A stretch of 64,000 nucleotides of DNA from Rhodophyticola sp. CCM32 (lineage in GTDB: Bacteria; Pseudomonadota; Alphaproteobacteria; Rhodobacterales; Rhodobacteraceae): the NCBI RefSeq assembly GCF_004751985.1, contig NZ_CP038492.1:3472001-3536000 (forward strand), read 5' to 3'. The translations under genes and the position numbers were made by a program. Below the pieces are notes generated by a model. It made no database searches. It was not told the origin of the DNA and saw only the letters and a program-made list of their open reading frames with translations. Shown piece after piece: positions 1-9,835 of this stretch (positions are counted from its first letter, which is position 1; every line of letters starts with the position of its first letter).

Positions 1-221
1 CGGTCGTTCCGGGCCCTCTGCCATTTCGCAACAATCGCCTCCTCTGCCAGATCGGGCGCCACCGACACTGCCTGTGCCGTCATCTGTGACAGAGTGTCCA
101 ACCTTACCTCAAGCGCGGCGCAGTCCCGGGTTGCGCGGGCCAGATCCTGACAGGCCCGGTCGGCCAGAACCGTCGCGATCTGCAACAGCCCGGCCAGTTT
201 TGGATCAGGCTTTGCAGTCAT
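1..221 (-). CDS. Flagellar-locus protein of unknown function, N-terminal part (runs off window)
   Basis: The ATG at 221-219 overlaps the flhB stop (ATGA-type overlap), so this gene is translationally coupled to flhB and is the next gene of the operon. The visible 73 residues begin MTAKPDPKLAGLLQIA and are predicted to be helical and rich in Ala, Leu, Asp and Arg, with no membrane segment. The reading frame is open to the window edge, so the C-terminus is missing. Its place after flhB suggests a small flagellar accessory protein, and a FliJ-like coiled coil is one possibility, but I do not recognise the family. Confidence 0.6.
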   Translation of the reverse strand, partial: MTAKPDPKLAGLLQIATVLADRACQDLARATRDCAALEVRLDTLSQMTAQAVSVAPDLAEEAIVAKWQRARND

Positions 222-1305
222 CGTGCCATCGTTTTTGCCTTGGCCCGGATGGCATCGGCAAAGCGGATGGCGGCGGCCACCGCCCGGAAATGATCAGGGG
301 CAATCGGCGCCCCGATATCAATCACCGCATGCAGCGCCCGCGCTGTGGGCGGATCGTGGAAAACGGGCACGCCGTTTTCGGCGGCAATCTCGCGGATGCG
401 CCCGGCAATCTCGTCCACGCCCTTGGCCACGCAGATCGGCACGGTGCCCCGGCCACGATCCCATTTCAGGGCAACGGCGTAATGGGTGGGGTTGACCACC
501 ACCACATCTGCGCCGGGCACATCGCGCAGCATCTGGTTCATGGCCAGATCATACCCGCGCTGCCGCCGCTGCTGTTTCAGATGCGGGTCGCCTTCGCTTT
601 GTCTGGTCTCATCCATAACCTCCTGTCGGCTCATCCGGTTCTTGCGCTGATGTTCGGCATATTGCCAAAGGTAATCGACTGCCCCGACCAGAAGGGCGAT
701 CAGGAACACAAAAGCCAGAAACGCCATGACCAGTTGGCACAGCGCAAGCATGATCTGCCCGTCAGAGGCGTAGATCGCGCTGAGAATCTGATCGGACCGG
801 GCCCATAGGAACGCCGCCAGAAGGACGGAATATATCACCAGTTTGGCGCTGGATTTCGCGAATTCGAACAGGCCACCCGCCCCCAATTTGTTCTTTGCAT
901 TGGACAGCGGAGATATCCGCGACAGTTTTGGCGCCAGTTTCGAGGGCGTGAACACAATCGCCTGTTGGGCAAAAAGCGATATGAGCAACAGGGCGGCGGG
1001 GGCGCGATCAGGGTCAGAAACCCGATCATGACGATGCGGATCATTCCTGCGCTTAAACTCTGCCCGCCGGGAGACAGGATAAGTGTGGCCAGACTGTCGG
1101 CCTGCGCGAAAACACCCTGCGCCAGATCACCCAGATCTGTCCCCACGGCCTGACCGAACAAAGCTGCGCCAAGCAGCATGCCGCCATATATCACCGCCGT
1201 GTTGAGATCGGTGGAGCGGACAATCTCTCCCTTCCGGCGTGCCTCTTCCAGCTTTTTGGGTGTTGGGTCAAAAGGCTTGTCACCGCTGGCCTGATCCTCG
1301 CTCAT
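218..1305 (-). pseudogene. flhB: flhB, flagellar type III export gate protein, frameshifted
   Basis: FlhB is the export-switch membrane protein of the flagellar secretion gate. The N-terminal half starts MSEDQASGDKPFDPTPKKLE, a typical FlhB start, and reads through two membrane segments to about position 1003. The C-terminal half continues in another frame and contains the autocleavage motif NPTH (482-493). The span is 1,088 bp, one base short of a whole number of codons. One extra C in the run at 998-1002 (five G on the plus strand) restores a single frame of about 362 residues, the normal FlhB length. The start overlaps the fliR stop by one base (TGATG). The break may be a homopolymer sequencing error, a real mutation or slippage. 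Confidence 0.85.
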
Positions 1306-2081
1306 CACGGCATCCCGAACGGGTTGGCAAGCCGTGCCTCGAACAGGGAAAACCACAGGGGCAGGATAAACGGTGTGGTCACCAGCAGTAAAAGCAGCCC
1401 GCCAAAAGTGATTGCCGGGGCACCGACAAAGGCGACCATCAGTTGCGGCATCGCCTTGTTGATCACGCCTAGCGCGACATTGTAGAGAAGCGAGGCAATC
1501 AGGAATGGCGCGGCCAGCGAAAAGGCCAGGGAAAACGTTGCCGCCACCTGCCCCACGATCCAGGCGCCGGTATCGCCGTGGAACGGGAATATGCCCGCAG
1601 GCAGAATATCATAGGAGTGCAGGAAGGTCCGGGCCAGATGCACATGCAGGCCGGACATGACCACCAGGGCCAGCCCGGACAGCATCAGCAAACTGCCCAT
1701 CGCCGGTTGCGCATCGGGCAATGCCCCCCCCATGATTTGTGACAGGGATGTGGCCTGAGCGGCCATCACGCCCGCGATCTGCAACCCGTGAATGACAAGC
1801 CGCAATGATACGCCGATCATCAGGCCGATCGTGGCTTCGGTCAGGAAGAACCGGGTGGGTGGCAGGCCATCTGCGGGCAGAGGCAGCAGATCGGGGCCAA
1901 GGGCCGGCACAAGGATCGCGGTGAAGGCAATCGCGGCCCCAAGACGCACGCGCAGGGGGATGAAAGCCTCGCCAAATCCCGGCAGCGCCAGAAACGCCGC
2001 CCCGATCCGCAGAAAGACGGCCGCGGCCAGCCCAAGCCAGGCCTGCACTGATGGAAACAGCTCGGCCAGCAGCACGATCAT
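1305..2081 (-). CDS. fliR: FliR, flagellar export gate membrane protein
   Basis: This 258-residue, very hydrophobic protein matches FliR in length and pattern, with a start near MIVLLAELFPSVQAWLGLAA, about six predicted membrane segments and the order flhA-fliR-flhB. FliR forms the export gate core with FliP and FliQ in the inner membrane at the centre of the MS ring. The ATG overlaps the flhA stop by four bases (ATGA), and its stop shares one base with the flhB start, so the genes are tightly coupled. The frame is intact, unlike its two neighbours. Confidence 0.93.
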   Translation of the reverse strand: MIVLLAELFPSVQAWLGLAAAVFLRIGAAFLALPGFGEAFIPLRVRLGAAIAFTAILVPALGPDLLPLPADGLPPTRFFLTEATIGLMIGVSLRLVIHGLQIAGVMAAQATSLSQIMGGALPDAQPAMGSLLMLSGLALVVMSGLHVHLARTFLHSYDILPAGIFPFHGDTGAWIVGQVAATFSLAFSLAAPFLIASLLYNVALGVINKAMPQLMVAFVGAPAITFGGLLLLLVTTPFILPLWFSLFEARLANPFGMP

Positions 2082-4164
2082 GGGGCGGCCAGCCCGACCA
2101 GGGCGGGTTTCCCTTCAAGCCCGATCTCTTCAAAGGACAGGACAGGGTTGGTGATGCCCCGCGCAGTCAGGACCGTGCGCACAAAGCGCCGCCGGATCGC
2201 CGAGGTGACAATCGCCGCATACGTGCCGTTTTCGCTGGCCTGCGAGACCTTGTCGCCGATGCTTTTGGCCAGTTTGTTGAAGTCCTCCGGCGGCAGGGCG
2301 ATATCCGGCAGGCCGGTATCGCCGGGCATCTGATGTTGTTGAAACACATCCTCCCACTGGCCTGCCAGCTGGATCAGCGGCAGGCTGCCATCGGCGCGGC
2401 GCAGATCGGCGATCAACTGGGCGCCAAGCCGCTGGCGTACATGTTCGCAAATCAGGTCCGGCTGCGGGGCCGAGGGGCGAATCTCGGCAATCGCTTCCAG
2501 GATCAGCGGCAGATTGCGGATCGAAACCTGCTCCGACAGGAGCAAGCGCAACACCGCATGCAGCAGATCAAGGGGTACTTTTTCAGGCACCAGTTCTTCC
2601 AGCAAACGGCGGTTTTCCTCTGACCGCGCCGGGTCGCTGAGCGTTACAAACGCATCCAGCTGCCGTTGCAGGGCCTTGAAGGTCAACAGCCGCGACAGGT
2701 TGCGTTTCAGGGTTTCCAGCAGATGGGTGGCCAGCACTTCCGACGGGGCCACCGCCGTCAGCCCCAGCAGTGCGGCCTGTTCCCTGTCGGCGGCCGAAAT
2801 CCAGCGCGCGGGCGCGCCATAGACCGGTTCCTCCACATCCTTTCCGGGCGGCAGGGTGCCATCGCTGTCACCCTTCAGAATAAGAACCCCGTTGGTATCC
2901 AGATGGTCGCGGGCATGTTCCACCCCGTGAATGCGCACCGTATAGGTGCCGGGCGGCAGATCGGCCCGGTCGGTCAGGCGCATTTCCGGCAGGATCAGGC
3001 CAAAACCGCGCGCCACATGATCGCGCATATTGCGGATGCGCGCATCAAGCCCGGTGGCCGGGTCCAGGGCAAGGCTGACCAGATCGGGGGCAAATTCCAC
3101 ATGGATATCATCCAGGTCAAGCACGTCGCCGATTGTCTCGCCCTGTGCGGTTTCATCGGTCTCTATGGCCGGGATATGTGCCGCTTCTTTTTCCTGCTTC
3201 AGGGCGCTGAATTTCAGCCGCGCGGCGGTGCCCAGGGCGATGGCGCCGATGACAAAGGGCACAAATGGCAAGCCCGGCACCAGGGCAAAGACCCCCATCA
3301 GAATGGCCACCGTGGCCAGCGCAGAAGGGTAGCGCCCCAATTGTCCGATCAGGGCGGCATCCGTGGCCCCGGTTGCGCCCCCCGGGCCAGCAACAGGGCC
3401 GAGGCGATCGCGATAATCACCGCCGGGATCTGCGAGACCAGCCCGTCGCCCACCGTCAGGATCGAATAGGTTTCAAAGGCCTGACCAAGCGGCATGCCAT
3501 GGATCACCGTGCCGATGATCAACCCCATCACCAGGTTCAGAAGGGTGATCAGCAGCCCTGCAATCGCATCGCCCTTGACGAATTTCGAAGCCCCGTCGAG
3601 AGAGCCGAAAAACGTCGTTTCGGCCTGTTCACGTTCGCGGCGGTCCTTCGCCTCTGTATGGTCGATGGCCCCGGCTGACATATCTGCATCAATCGCCAGT
3701 TGTTTGCCGGGCATCCCGTCCAGCGCAAACCGCGCGCCCACCTCGGCCATGCGCGCCGCGCCTTTGTTGATGACGATGAAATTCACGATCAGCAGAACGC
3801 CGAAAATCACCAGCCCCATGATCACGCTGCCGCCCATGACAAACATGGCAAAGCCTTCGATCACCCCGCCCGCCGCCGAGGTGCCCGTATGCCCCGCGCC
3901 GATGATCAGCTTGGTGGAGGAGACATTCAGCGACAGTCGCAGCATCAAAGAGGCCAGAAGCACCGTCGGGAAGGAGGAAAAATCAAGTGGCCGCTCGACA
4001 AACAGCGTGACGGTGAAAATCAGGATTGCAAGCCCGAATGAGGCGGCCAGCCCCACATCCAGAACCCAGGACGGGACCGGCAGGATCATCATCAGGATGA
4101 CCGCCATCAGGGCCAGCGCGAACAGGATCGTCGGCTGGAATATCGTGTGGAGCCTGCCCATCAC
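2078..4164 (-). pseudogene. flhA: flhA, flagellar export gate protein, frameshifted
   Basis: FlhA is the large export-gate protein, with eight membrane helices and a cytoplasmic nonameric ring that docks chaperone-substrate complexes. The N-terminal 271 residues (4164 down to about 3380) carry the membrane domain and the conserved cytoplasmic loop (NKGAARMAEVGARFALDGMP). The remaining 420 residues, with the last membrane segments and the cytoplasmic domain (SEVLATHLLETLKRN), continue in another frame from 3340. The span is 2,087 bp, one base short of whole codons. One extra G in the run at 3378-3383 (six C on the plus strand) restores about 695 residues, the normal FlhA length. The start overlaps the upstream transglycosylase stop by four bases. 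Confidence 0.87.
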
Positions 4165-4898
4165 ATATGCCGGAACAGGGCCCGGGCGCCGCCAGTCAGG
4201 CGCGGAACCAGTGAGCCATGATGGGCGCTTGCGGCGGCGCCGGATTGCAGCAGGGGAAAACGGTTTGGCCGATCTGCAGGGCGGGGGTCCGCCACAGGCG
4301 CTGTGTCGATTGTGGCAGGTGTATCCAGCGCCGCAAGCTGTTGGTGATATCTGGCGAGGTAATTTGTGGCATGTTCAGGCCTGCGGGAATGATAGGCCCC
4401 GGCGGCGGCATCCCAACTGCCAAGCTCCCCCTGCAGCCGGGTCAGAAACGCGGCCGCATAGCGCGCATTTGTATCCGGGTCGAACATCGCGTCAAGCGAG
4501 GCGAAGGCGGCCCCGTGCCAGTGATAATTGATCTGGAAGCACCCGATATCAAACCGGGTGGCGCCACCCGCCTGATGCCGGGTGGCATAGGCCAGTGCCT
4601 CGGCCCGGCTCTGAAACCACAGGCCATGGCCCTCCATATTCACGGTCCAGGGCCAGGGTTGGGTCTGCCCGTTCCGGCGGCGCCCGGTCTCGGTACGGGT
4701 GATCGCCAACAGGACCTCAAGGGGCACGCCGCTGGACCGGCTGGCCTGATCAGCGGCGCGGTCGCAGATATGATGCGGATCGGCCCGCGCTTCCGATGCA
4801 AAACAGGGCTGTGGCAGGGCAAGCAGGCCGCAAAGCAGTATCTGCTTTATCCAGATATGAAGGCCATGGCAGTGGCGCCGCAAAGCGGTGTCAGGCAT
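4161..4898 (-). CDS. SltF-like flagellar lytic transglycosylase
   Basis: This is a 245-residue exported protein with a hydrophobic signal segment (KQILLCGLLALPQPCFA, residues 19-35) and an SLT (goose-lysozyme-type) domain. The catalytic glutamate lies in LAITRTETGR, followed by the FDIGCFQINYHWH and AGAYHS motifs typical of the family. Such enzymes cut periplasmic peptidoglycan so that the flagellar rod can pass. Location at the head of the flhA-fliR-flhB operon fits the Rhodobacter SltF role. A CtrA-like box lies 56 nt upstream. A general membrane-bound transglycosylase is the alternative, but synteny favours the flagellar function. Confidence 0.85.
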   Translation of the reverse strand: MPDTALRRHCHGLHIWIKQILLCGLLALPQPCFASEARADPHHICDRAADQASRSSGVPLEVLLAITRTETGRRRNGQTQPWPWTVNMEGHGLWFQSRAEALAYATRHQAGGATRFDIGCFQINYHWHGAAFASLDAMFDPDTNARYAAAFLTRLQGELGSWDAAAGAYHSRRPEHATNYLARYHQQLAALDTPATIDTAPVADPRPADRPNRFPLLQSGAAASAHHGSLVPRLTGGARALFRHM

Positions 4899-4954
4899 GT
4901 GTGGTCTCGCAGTTCTTGCAAGGCATCGGATCGGGTCAGGTTAAGCGCCAGTGT

Positions 4955-4969
4955 TTACCAATCCGTTAG
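4955..4969 (-). promoter_or_regulatory. Candidate CtrA box upstream of the sltF-flhA operon
   Basis: Read on the minus strand the site is CTAA-CGGATTG-GTAA, which matches the alphaproteobacterial CtrA consensus TTAA-N7-TTAA at six of eight positions. It sits 56 nt before the transglycosylase start, the same distance as the box before flgE. The score alone is weak; the repeated position is the main argument. Confidence 0.4.
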
Positions 4970-5078
4970 GGCGAAATCGTTTTATTCTGCACAACCGCTC
5001 ATCGAAATTCGCGTTCGAGATCAGCGGTTTGCTGATCGAGAGGCAGAGAATTTTGATTCAGATTAAACGATTTCTGCC

Positions 5079-7183
5079 TTAGTCCGGCGCGGAAAGGGCG
5101 GGGGCGGTGTTGAGGATCAACGCGACCAGAGCGCGGGTTTCACCGCTGTCGGAAACCGCCTGACGTATCGTCTGCAGATCAACGGTCCCCGGGGTGGAGA
5201 AGGATTGTCGGGCAAGGTTACGGCCAGTGTCGCAAATTCGGCATGGGGGCCGGCGGGCATTGCTGACAGCGCAGGCCAATCCCCGTGGCGCCATGCCAGT
5301 GCCAGCGCATGATCTGCCGGGGTGGCCATTGCATCCTCTGGCGGTGCGTCCATCGGCAGGCCGGGCGGGGCCAGGCGAAAGGCCAGATCGGGCAGGCCCT
5401 CGGTCAGAAACCGTTCGGCGATGTTGCTGCGCAAGGCTTGAGTTCCGCGGGTTTGTTGCCACTGATCGGCCCGCGCGGTTGTCAGAAGCACCAGACCGGT
5501 CAGATCCTGTTGCCCGGCCTGGTGCGCAAAAAGCTCTGTGATCATGGCCTGGGTGATATCGGGGTCTGTCGTCATCGCGGCAAGGTCCAGCGCCCGGTCC
5601 AGATTGCCCGTTGCCGCATGGGCAAGCAGGATTTCGGACCAGAGCGAGTTGAGCGCCGGGCCCGCCCCGGTTTCGCGCAGCAGGGCATCGGCGGCGGTCA
5701 GTCGCTCGGCTGAGACCCGGGCGCCTTCCTGCCGGTGCAGGGCCAGATAGCGGCGCATCGCTTCGGGGGCATTGCCGGTATCGCTGCGCATCACCTGTTC
5801 CAACCCGGTTTCCATCGCTGCGGTCGTGGCGTTGTGATCCATTTCCATGTCGACAAGGAATTGCGCGGTGTCGGTCAACCGGTTGCCCCGGGCCAGGGCA
5901 TCGCGCACATCCTGCGCGGCAGCCATGCGGTTTTCATCGAGGAAGCGGCGCACCAGCCCTGGCCCCATCAGGTCGCGCAACCCGTGCGGGTGCCGGGCAA
6001 AGGCGCGCAGGATAATCCGGGTTTCCTCATCGCTGAGTGGCCTGTCACCGGGTGCATCCAGATAACGCCAGAGGATTTCAGTGCCATTGCATCCGATTGT
6101 GGTGTCGATGGCGCTGAAAACCGGGTGACCGGTATCGGTCAGAAAACCGGCCATCGCCAGCAATGCCGGTGGCGCATCGGCAAGCTGGTTGAGCCAGAAC
6201 AGGGCCTCGGCCCCGAAACCGTAATAGATATAGTATTTTGCGAGGGCGAGGGCGGCGGCGGGCACCACCCGGTCACGGTCATCATAAAGCCGGGCGCGGA
6301 GCCAGCCGATTTCCTGCTCGAAACCGGCCCCGCTTGCCCATGTGCTGATATCAAGATCGGTTCCGGGTGGGCAGGACAGCGGGGTCTGTACCGGCACTGG
6401 CCCCTCGCGTCCGTGATGCAGCGCATCAAAGGCGGTTTCCGCCCTGAGGCCCGGGCCCGGGTCGTGCATGCGCGCCATCGGTATGTGACCTGATTGGGCA
6501 TGATCCGATATGTCCGGGTCTGTGGTGGCGGGTGTGTCCACCGGCGCGGGCTGTGCCTGTTGTGCGGGGCGCGGATCAGCCGCCGATAAGGGTTGCAGCG
6601 GGGCTGCCTCAAGCAGGCCCGCAGCTGAGGCGCGGGCCAGTTGTTCGGTCAGAAGCGCCGCGGCTTCGTCAAGCCGGGGGTCGGGTGCCAGGGCGGGGGG
6701 CGGGATGACCGGCCGGTCTTCGGGCAGGTCAAAGACGATCTGCGGTATTGTAAACGGATTGGGCAGGGGGGGCAGCTGGCCATGCATTGATGTTGTGCGC
6801 GGGCCATCGGGCCCCGTTTCGGGGCCGGCTGGCGCAGGGTCGGTGATGTCGATCACCAGATAGTCGTCACGGAACCGGTAAAGGCTCAACCCGCAGTTGC
6901 AGCCCAGGGTCAGGGTCAGCCCGGTATCGGTGGCAATCTCGGTCAGGCGCGCCCGGTCGATCCTGTCGAAAACACCTGAAACATCAAGCGGCGGTAAATC
7001 GGGGGAAAAGGAAAGCTGGCCAATATTCTCTCTCCTCTCAAGCTGCCAGGTCCTTTCAGCGCCGATGGGCAGGACAAGACGGGTAAACCCCTCATGGTCG
7101 CCTGACTGAACCGCCGCAACCTGCCCCCAGGCAAGACCGGCCCAGAGGAGCAAAGCGCCCAGAACCGCGCCGACGCGGGTCAT
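5079..7183 (-). CDS. Exported protein of the motA operon, function unknown; probable frameshift near C-terminus
   Basis: The long frame (688 residues, 7183-5117) begins with a signal peptide (GAVLGALLLWAGLAWG). An N-terminal beta-rich region of about 120 residues (FTRLVLPIGAERTWQLE ... YRFRDDYLVIDI) follows, then a proline-rich linker and a long alpha-helical segment resembling TPR-like repeats. Its ATG overlaps the motA stop by four bases, so it belongs to the motor operon and probably acts in the periplasm. The last 24 residues of that frame look arginine-rich and non-coding. A neighbouring frame continues plausibly (LQTIRQAVSDSGETRALVAL) to a stop at 5079. One extra base in the CCCCGGGG run at 5187-5194 joins them into about 701 residues. 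I do not recognise a named family. Confidence 0.75.
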
Positions 7184-8049
7184 TCTGCGGCCTGTTTCAG
7201 GGATTTAAGAGAGCTTTCCAGATCGCCAAAACTTGGGCGGACATGGCCGGGCGCGTTCTGTCGCCCGACTTCGATGCAGATATTCGTTGCGTGGTTGAAC
7301 AGATTGGCAACCAGCACTTCGCGGATCAGGGCATAGAAATTCTGATCTTCCTCGACAACCGATTTCAGACGTGTCGCAAAGGGCCCGACAATGCCATAGG
7401 CCAGAAACACCCCCAGAAACGTCCCAACCAGCGCCCCGCCGATCATCTTGCCCAGAATTTCCGGGGGCTGGTCGATCGAGCTCATGGTTTTGATCACCCC
7501 CAGAACGGCGGCCACAATACCAAGCGCGGGCAGCCCGTCTGCCACGGTCTGCAACGCGTGGGTGGAATGCATGGCGTGATGCATCTGCGCTTCCAGACGC
7601 TTTTCCAGAACTTCCTCCACCTGATGCGGATCGTCATAGTTCATCGAGGCAGAACGCAGGGTGTCGCAGATCATCTCAACCGCGTCATAATCGGCCAGGA
7701 TGCGCGGATACCGCCCGAAAATCGCTGAGGATTCGGGCATTTCGATATGCTCTTCCTGGGCGACTGCGTTCTGGCGGCCAAGGTGGATCAGCTCAAACAG
7801 CAGGCACAGAAGGTCGTGATAATCACCGGGCTGCCAATGGGGGCCCTTGAACACTTTCTTGATGTCTTTCAGCGTGTGTTTCGCACCCGACGTATGGTTG
7901 GACAGCACAAAAGCCCCGATCGCAGCCCCGGCGATCATGGTGAATTCATAGGGCAGCGACTTGATGATGATGCCCAGCTTGCCGCCAGCGGCCATATAGC
8001 CGCCAAACACGGTCAAAAACACGATAAGAATGCCAATCAGGCTGATCAT
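7180..8049 (-). CDS. motA: MotA, flagellar motor stator proton-channel subunit
   Basis: This 289-residue protein matches MotA. It has an N-terminal helix pair (ISLIGILIVFLTVFGGYMAA), a large cytoplasmic loop, and the C-terminal membrane pair with the conserved proline in LPALGIVAAVLGVIKTM and the GALVGTFLGVFLAYG segment. With MotB it forms the stator ring that converts proton flow into torque. The motB partner lies about 11 kb away at 18819. The gene sits downstream of motE and its stop overlaps the next gene, so it is part of the fliL operon. Confidence 0.95.
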   Translation of the reverse strand: MISLIGILIVFLTVFGGYMAAGGKLGIIIKSLPYEFTMIAGAAIGAFVLSNHTSGAKHTLKDIKKVFKGPHWQPGDYHDLLCLLFELIHLGRQNAVAQEEHIEMPESSAIFGRYPRILADYDAVEMICDTLRSASMNYDDPHQVEEVLEKRLEAQMHHAMHSTHALQTVADGLPALGIVAAVLGVIKTMSSIDQPPEILGKMIGGALVGTFLGVFLAYGIVGPFATRLKSVVEEDQNFYALIREVLVANLFNHATNICIEVGRQNAPGHVRPSFGDLESSLKSLKQAAE

Positions 8050-8097
8050 GCGCGGGGCCTCATCTTCGATATGCGGGCGATAGATGTCACAGAGGGA

Positions 8098-8712
8098 TTA
8101 ATTTTCGGTCTCCACCATCTCGGGCAGGCGGGGCGCTGCCGCATTCCGCGTCGCGACCAGAACCGATATGGCATAGGCGGTTTCCGGGGGCATTTCGGCC
8201 AGAAGTGCCGCGCCCGCATCGGGGCGCATGCGGGCCAGAAACCCGGCGGCAAAGCTGGGCTCCATCTGTTCAAACAGCGGCGCGGCGGTGTCAGGGCTCA
8301 TGGTTTCATAGACCTGGGTCAGACGACCCAGATCGGTTTCCGCGGCACTGTCAGACAGGGCTATAAGCGCTTCAAGCCGGTCTTCCAGCGCGGCAAGCCC
8401 GGCCATCCGGTCTTCGACCACGCTCTGCGCGGCGGCAAGCGCCTGCTCGCGCCCGTCCAGTGCGGCTTCACGGGTATCCAGAATTTCTGCGCGGCCCTGA
8501 ACCAGGGTCAGGGCGTCGCGCAGAGGTTCGGTTGTCGGGCAGATCAGGCCGGCTTCATCAGGGGCCATATCATGGGTTTCATGTCCCGAGGCCCGGGCCA
8601 TGTTCATCGTGCCCAATCGCAAAATGCCTGATAATGCGAAACCTGCGAAAAGCAGCAACAAAATCCCCCGCTGGCGCCAGCGGGGTGTGCGGGGCGGGCA
8701 TGTCCTGCTCAT
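8098..8712 (-). CDS. motE: MotE-like periplasmic flagellar motor protein
   Basis: The 204-residue product has an N-terminal membrane or signal segment (GILLLLFAGFALSGI), a central coiled coil (about residues 75-125, many Ala, Glu, Leu and Arg) and a C-terminal MgtE-N-like helical domain with the motif YETMSPDTAAPLFEQMEPSF. This layout is that of MotE, the rhizobial and roseobacterial periplasmic factor that helps MotC and stator function. It overlaps the upstream membrane coiled-coil gene by four bases and is 48 bp before motA. Assignment rests on architecture and synteny. Confidence 0.75.
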   Translation of the reverse strand: MSRTCPPRTPRWRQRGILLLLFAGFALSGILRLGTMNMARASGHETHDMAPDEAGLICPTTEPLRDALTLVQGRAEILDTREAALDGREQALAAAQSVVEDRMAGLAALEDRLEALIALSDSAAETDLGRLTQVYETMSPDTAAPLFEQMEPSFAAGFLARMRPDAGAALLAEMPPETAYAISVLVATRNAAAPRLPEMVETEN

Positions 8713-9209
8713 CGAGATGCCCCTGCCGGGGTTGAGCGGTGATGACGAAACAGCGGCGGTGTGACCCCGGCTTCGGCTTGGGTCTGTGATCTGCGCCGTT
8801 CAAAAACCGGGATGTCGGGGGTGGCTCCGTCTTCACCAACAGGCGTTTGCCCTGCTGTTTCCTGCGGTTCCGGCGACAGGTCAGGCTGTGCCGCCACAGG
8901 CGGGGTGGATGTGGGCACATCATGGCAGGCGGCGATCATAACCTCCAGATCACCGGCAATTTCGCGGGCTTGCCGGGTCAGTTCCTCAAGCCGCGCGATG
9001 GCCGATGCGGACCCGGATTTCGCAGCCTCCAGCGACGCGTTCATGTCATCGACCTGGGCGGATAAAACGGCAATCGCGCCGCCCAGACCCTTGTCGATGC
9101 TGCTGAGCCGCGTCAGCCGCCGCGACAGGATCAGACAATAGGCTGCCGCGCCCAAGGCTGCGGCCACCATCAGCAGATCGGCCAGAAAGGTCAAAACCAT
9201 ATCCATCAA
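8709..9209 (-). CDS. Single-TM coiled-coil protein of the fliL operon (DUF6468-like)
   Basis: This 166-residue protein has one N-terminal membrane helix (VLTFLADLLMVAAALGAAAYCLIL) followed by basic residues (SRRLTRL). A predicted coiled coil of about 70 residues follows (KGLGGAIAVLSAQVDDMNAS onward), then a proline-rich, disordered tail. It overlaps fliL and motE by four bases on each side, so it is expressed with the motor genes. The pattern recalls the DUF6468 family found next to fliL in alphaproteobacteria, but that name is from memory. No enzymatic motif is visible; a structural role at the motor is the likeliest guess. Confidence 0.7.
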   Translation of the reverse strand: MMDMVLTFLADLLMVAAALGAAAYCLILSRRLTRLSSIDKGLGGAIAVLSAQVDDMNASLEAAKSGSASAIARLEELTRQAREIAGDLEVMIAACHDVPTSTPPVAAQPDLSPEPQETAGQTPVGEDGATPDIPVFERRRSQTQAEAGVTPPLFRHHRSTPAGASR

Positions 9210-9708
9210 TTCACCACAAATTGCGTTATCAGAAGGTCACGCACCCGCCCGGCCCCGGTCACCACCTGAATCCGGCGAAGCATCTGCGCGCGCATGCGGA
9301 TCAGGCTGGTCGGTTCGCTCAACTCCTCCAGCGCGACAACACGAAGATAACTGTTGAGAACATCCAGAACCCGGGGCGACAGGGTTGTCACCTCGGCCGC
9401 GTAATCCGGGTCAACCTCAAGCTCGGCAGTGACGATCAGATGCTGGCCCGATGCCTCGGACCCCAGCGACACGATCAGCGTTTCCAGCGGCACGAAGGCC
9501 ACCGGAACATATTCAGTCGGGCGCGACGGCGGCTCATGCCCCATATCATCCTCGGCATGGGTGAAACTTGCGGCCAAAGGCCCCGGGTGATGGCCCAGTA
9601 AGCGCCCGCGCCTGCCGCCAGGGCGAGAGCCAGCCCGATCAGCATCGGCATCAAAAGGCCGGGTTTTTTCGGCACCTCGTCAAGCTCCGGGTCGGCTGCA
9701 GCGGCCAT
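9206..9708 (-). pseudogene. fliL: fliL, flagellar basal body-associated protein, frameshifted
   Basis: FliL is a single-pass inner-membrane protein that surrounds the stator and supports torque. The N-terminal part (MAAAADPELDEVPKKPG, then the helix LLMPMLIGLALALAAGAGAYW) reads in one frame and the periplasmic stomatin-like domain (YVPVAFVPLETLIVSLG ... RVRDLLITQFVVN) in another. The span is 503 bp. One more G or C in the CGGGGCC run at 9579-9587 gives 504 bp and a 167-residue FliL of normal size. I chose the ATG at 9708 because AGGAG lies 9-10 nt upstream; a TTG at 9717 has almost no spacing. It heads the minus-strand motor operon. Confidence 0.83.
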
Positions 9709-9759
9709 TCTGGTCAATCTCCTGCTGGTTTGGTCTGTGTTTGTTCTATCCCCTCAGCA

Positions 9760-9774
9760 CTAACCGAATGTTAA
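9760..9774. promoter_or_regulatory. CtrA box between divergent fliL and fliF
   Basis: The site reads CTAA-CCGAATG-TTAA on the plus strand and TTAA-CATTCGG-TTAG on the minus strand, seven of eight matches to TTAA-N7-TTAA. It is the best candidate in the 127-bp divergent gap, 51 nt from the fliL start and 61 nt from the fliF start. CtrA control of flagellar genes is established in Rhodobacteraceae, so dual control of both operons is plausible. Confidence 0.6.
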
Positions 9775-9835
9775 TCGCAGGCGGTCTATCACCGGTATCG
9801 AAACGGGCCAGAACGGCGCAAGGATGAGGTGACAG

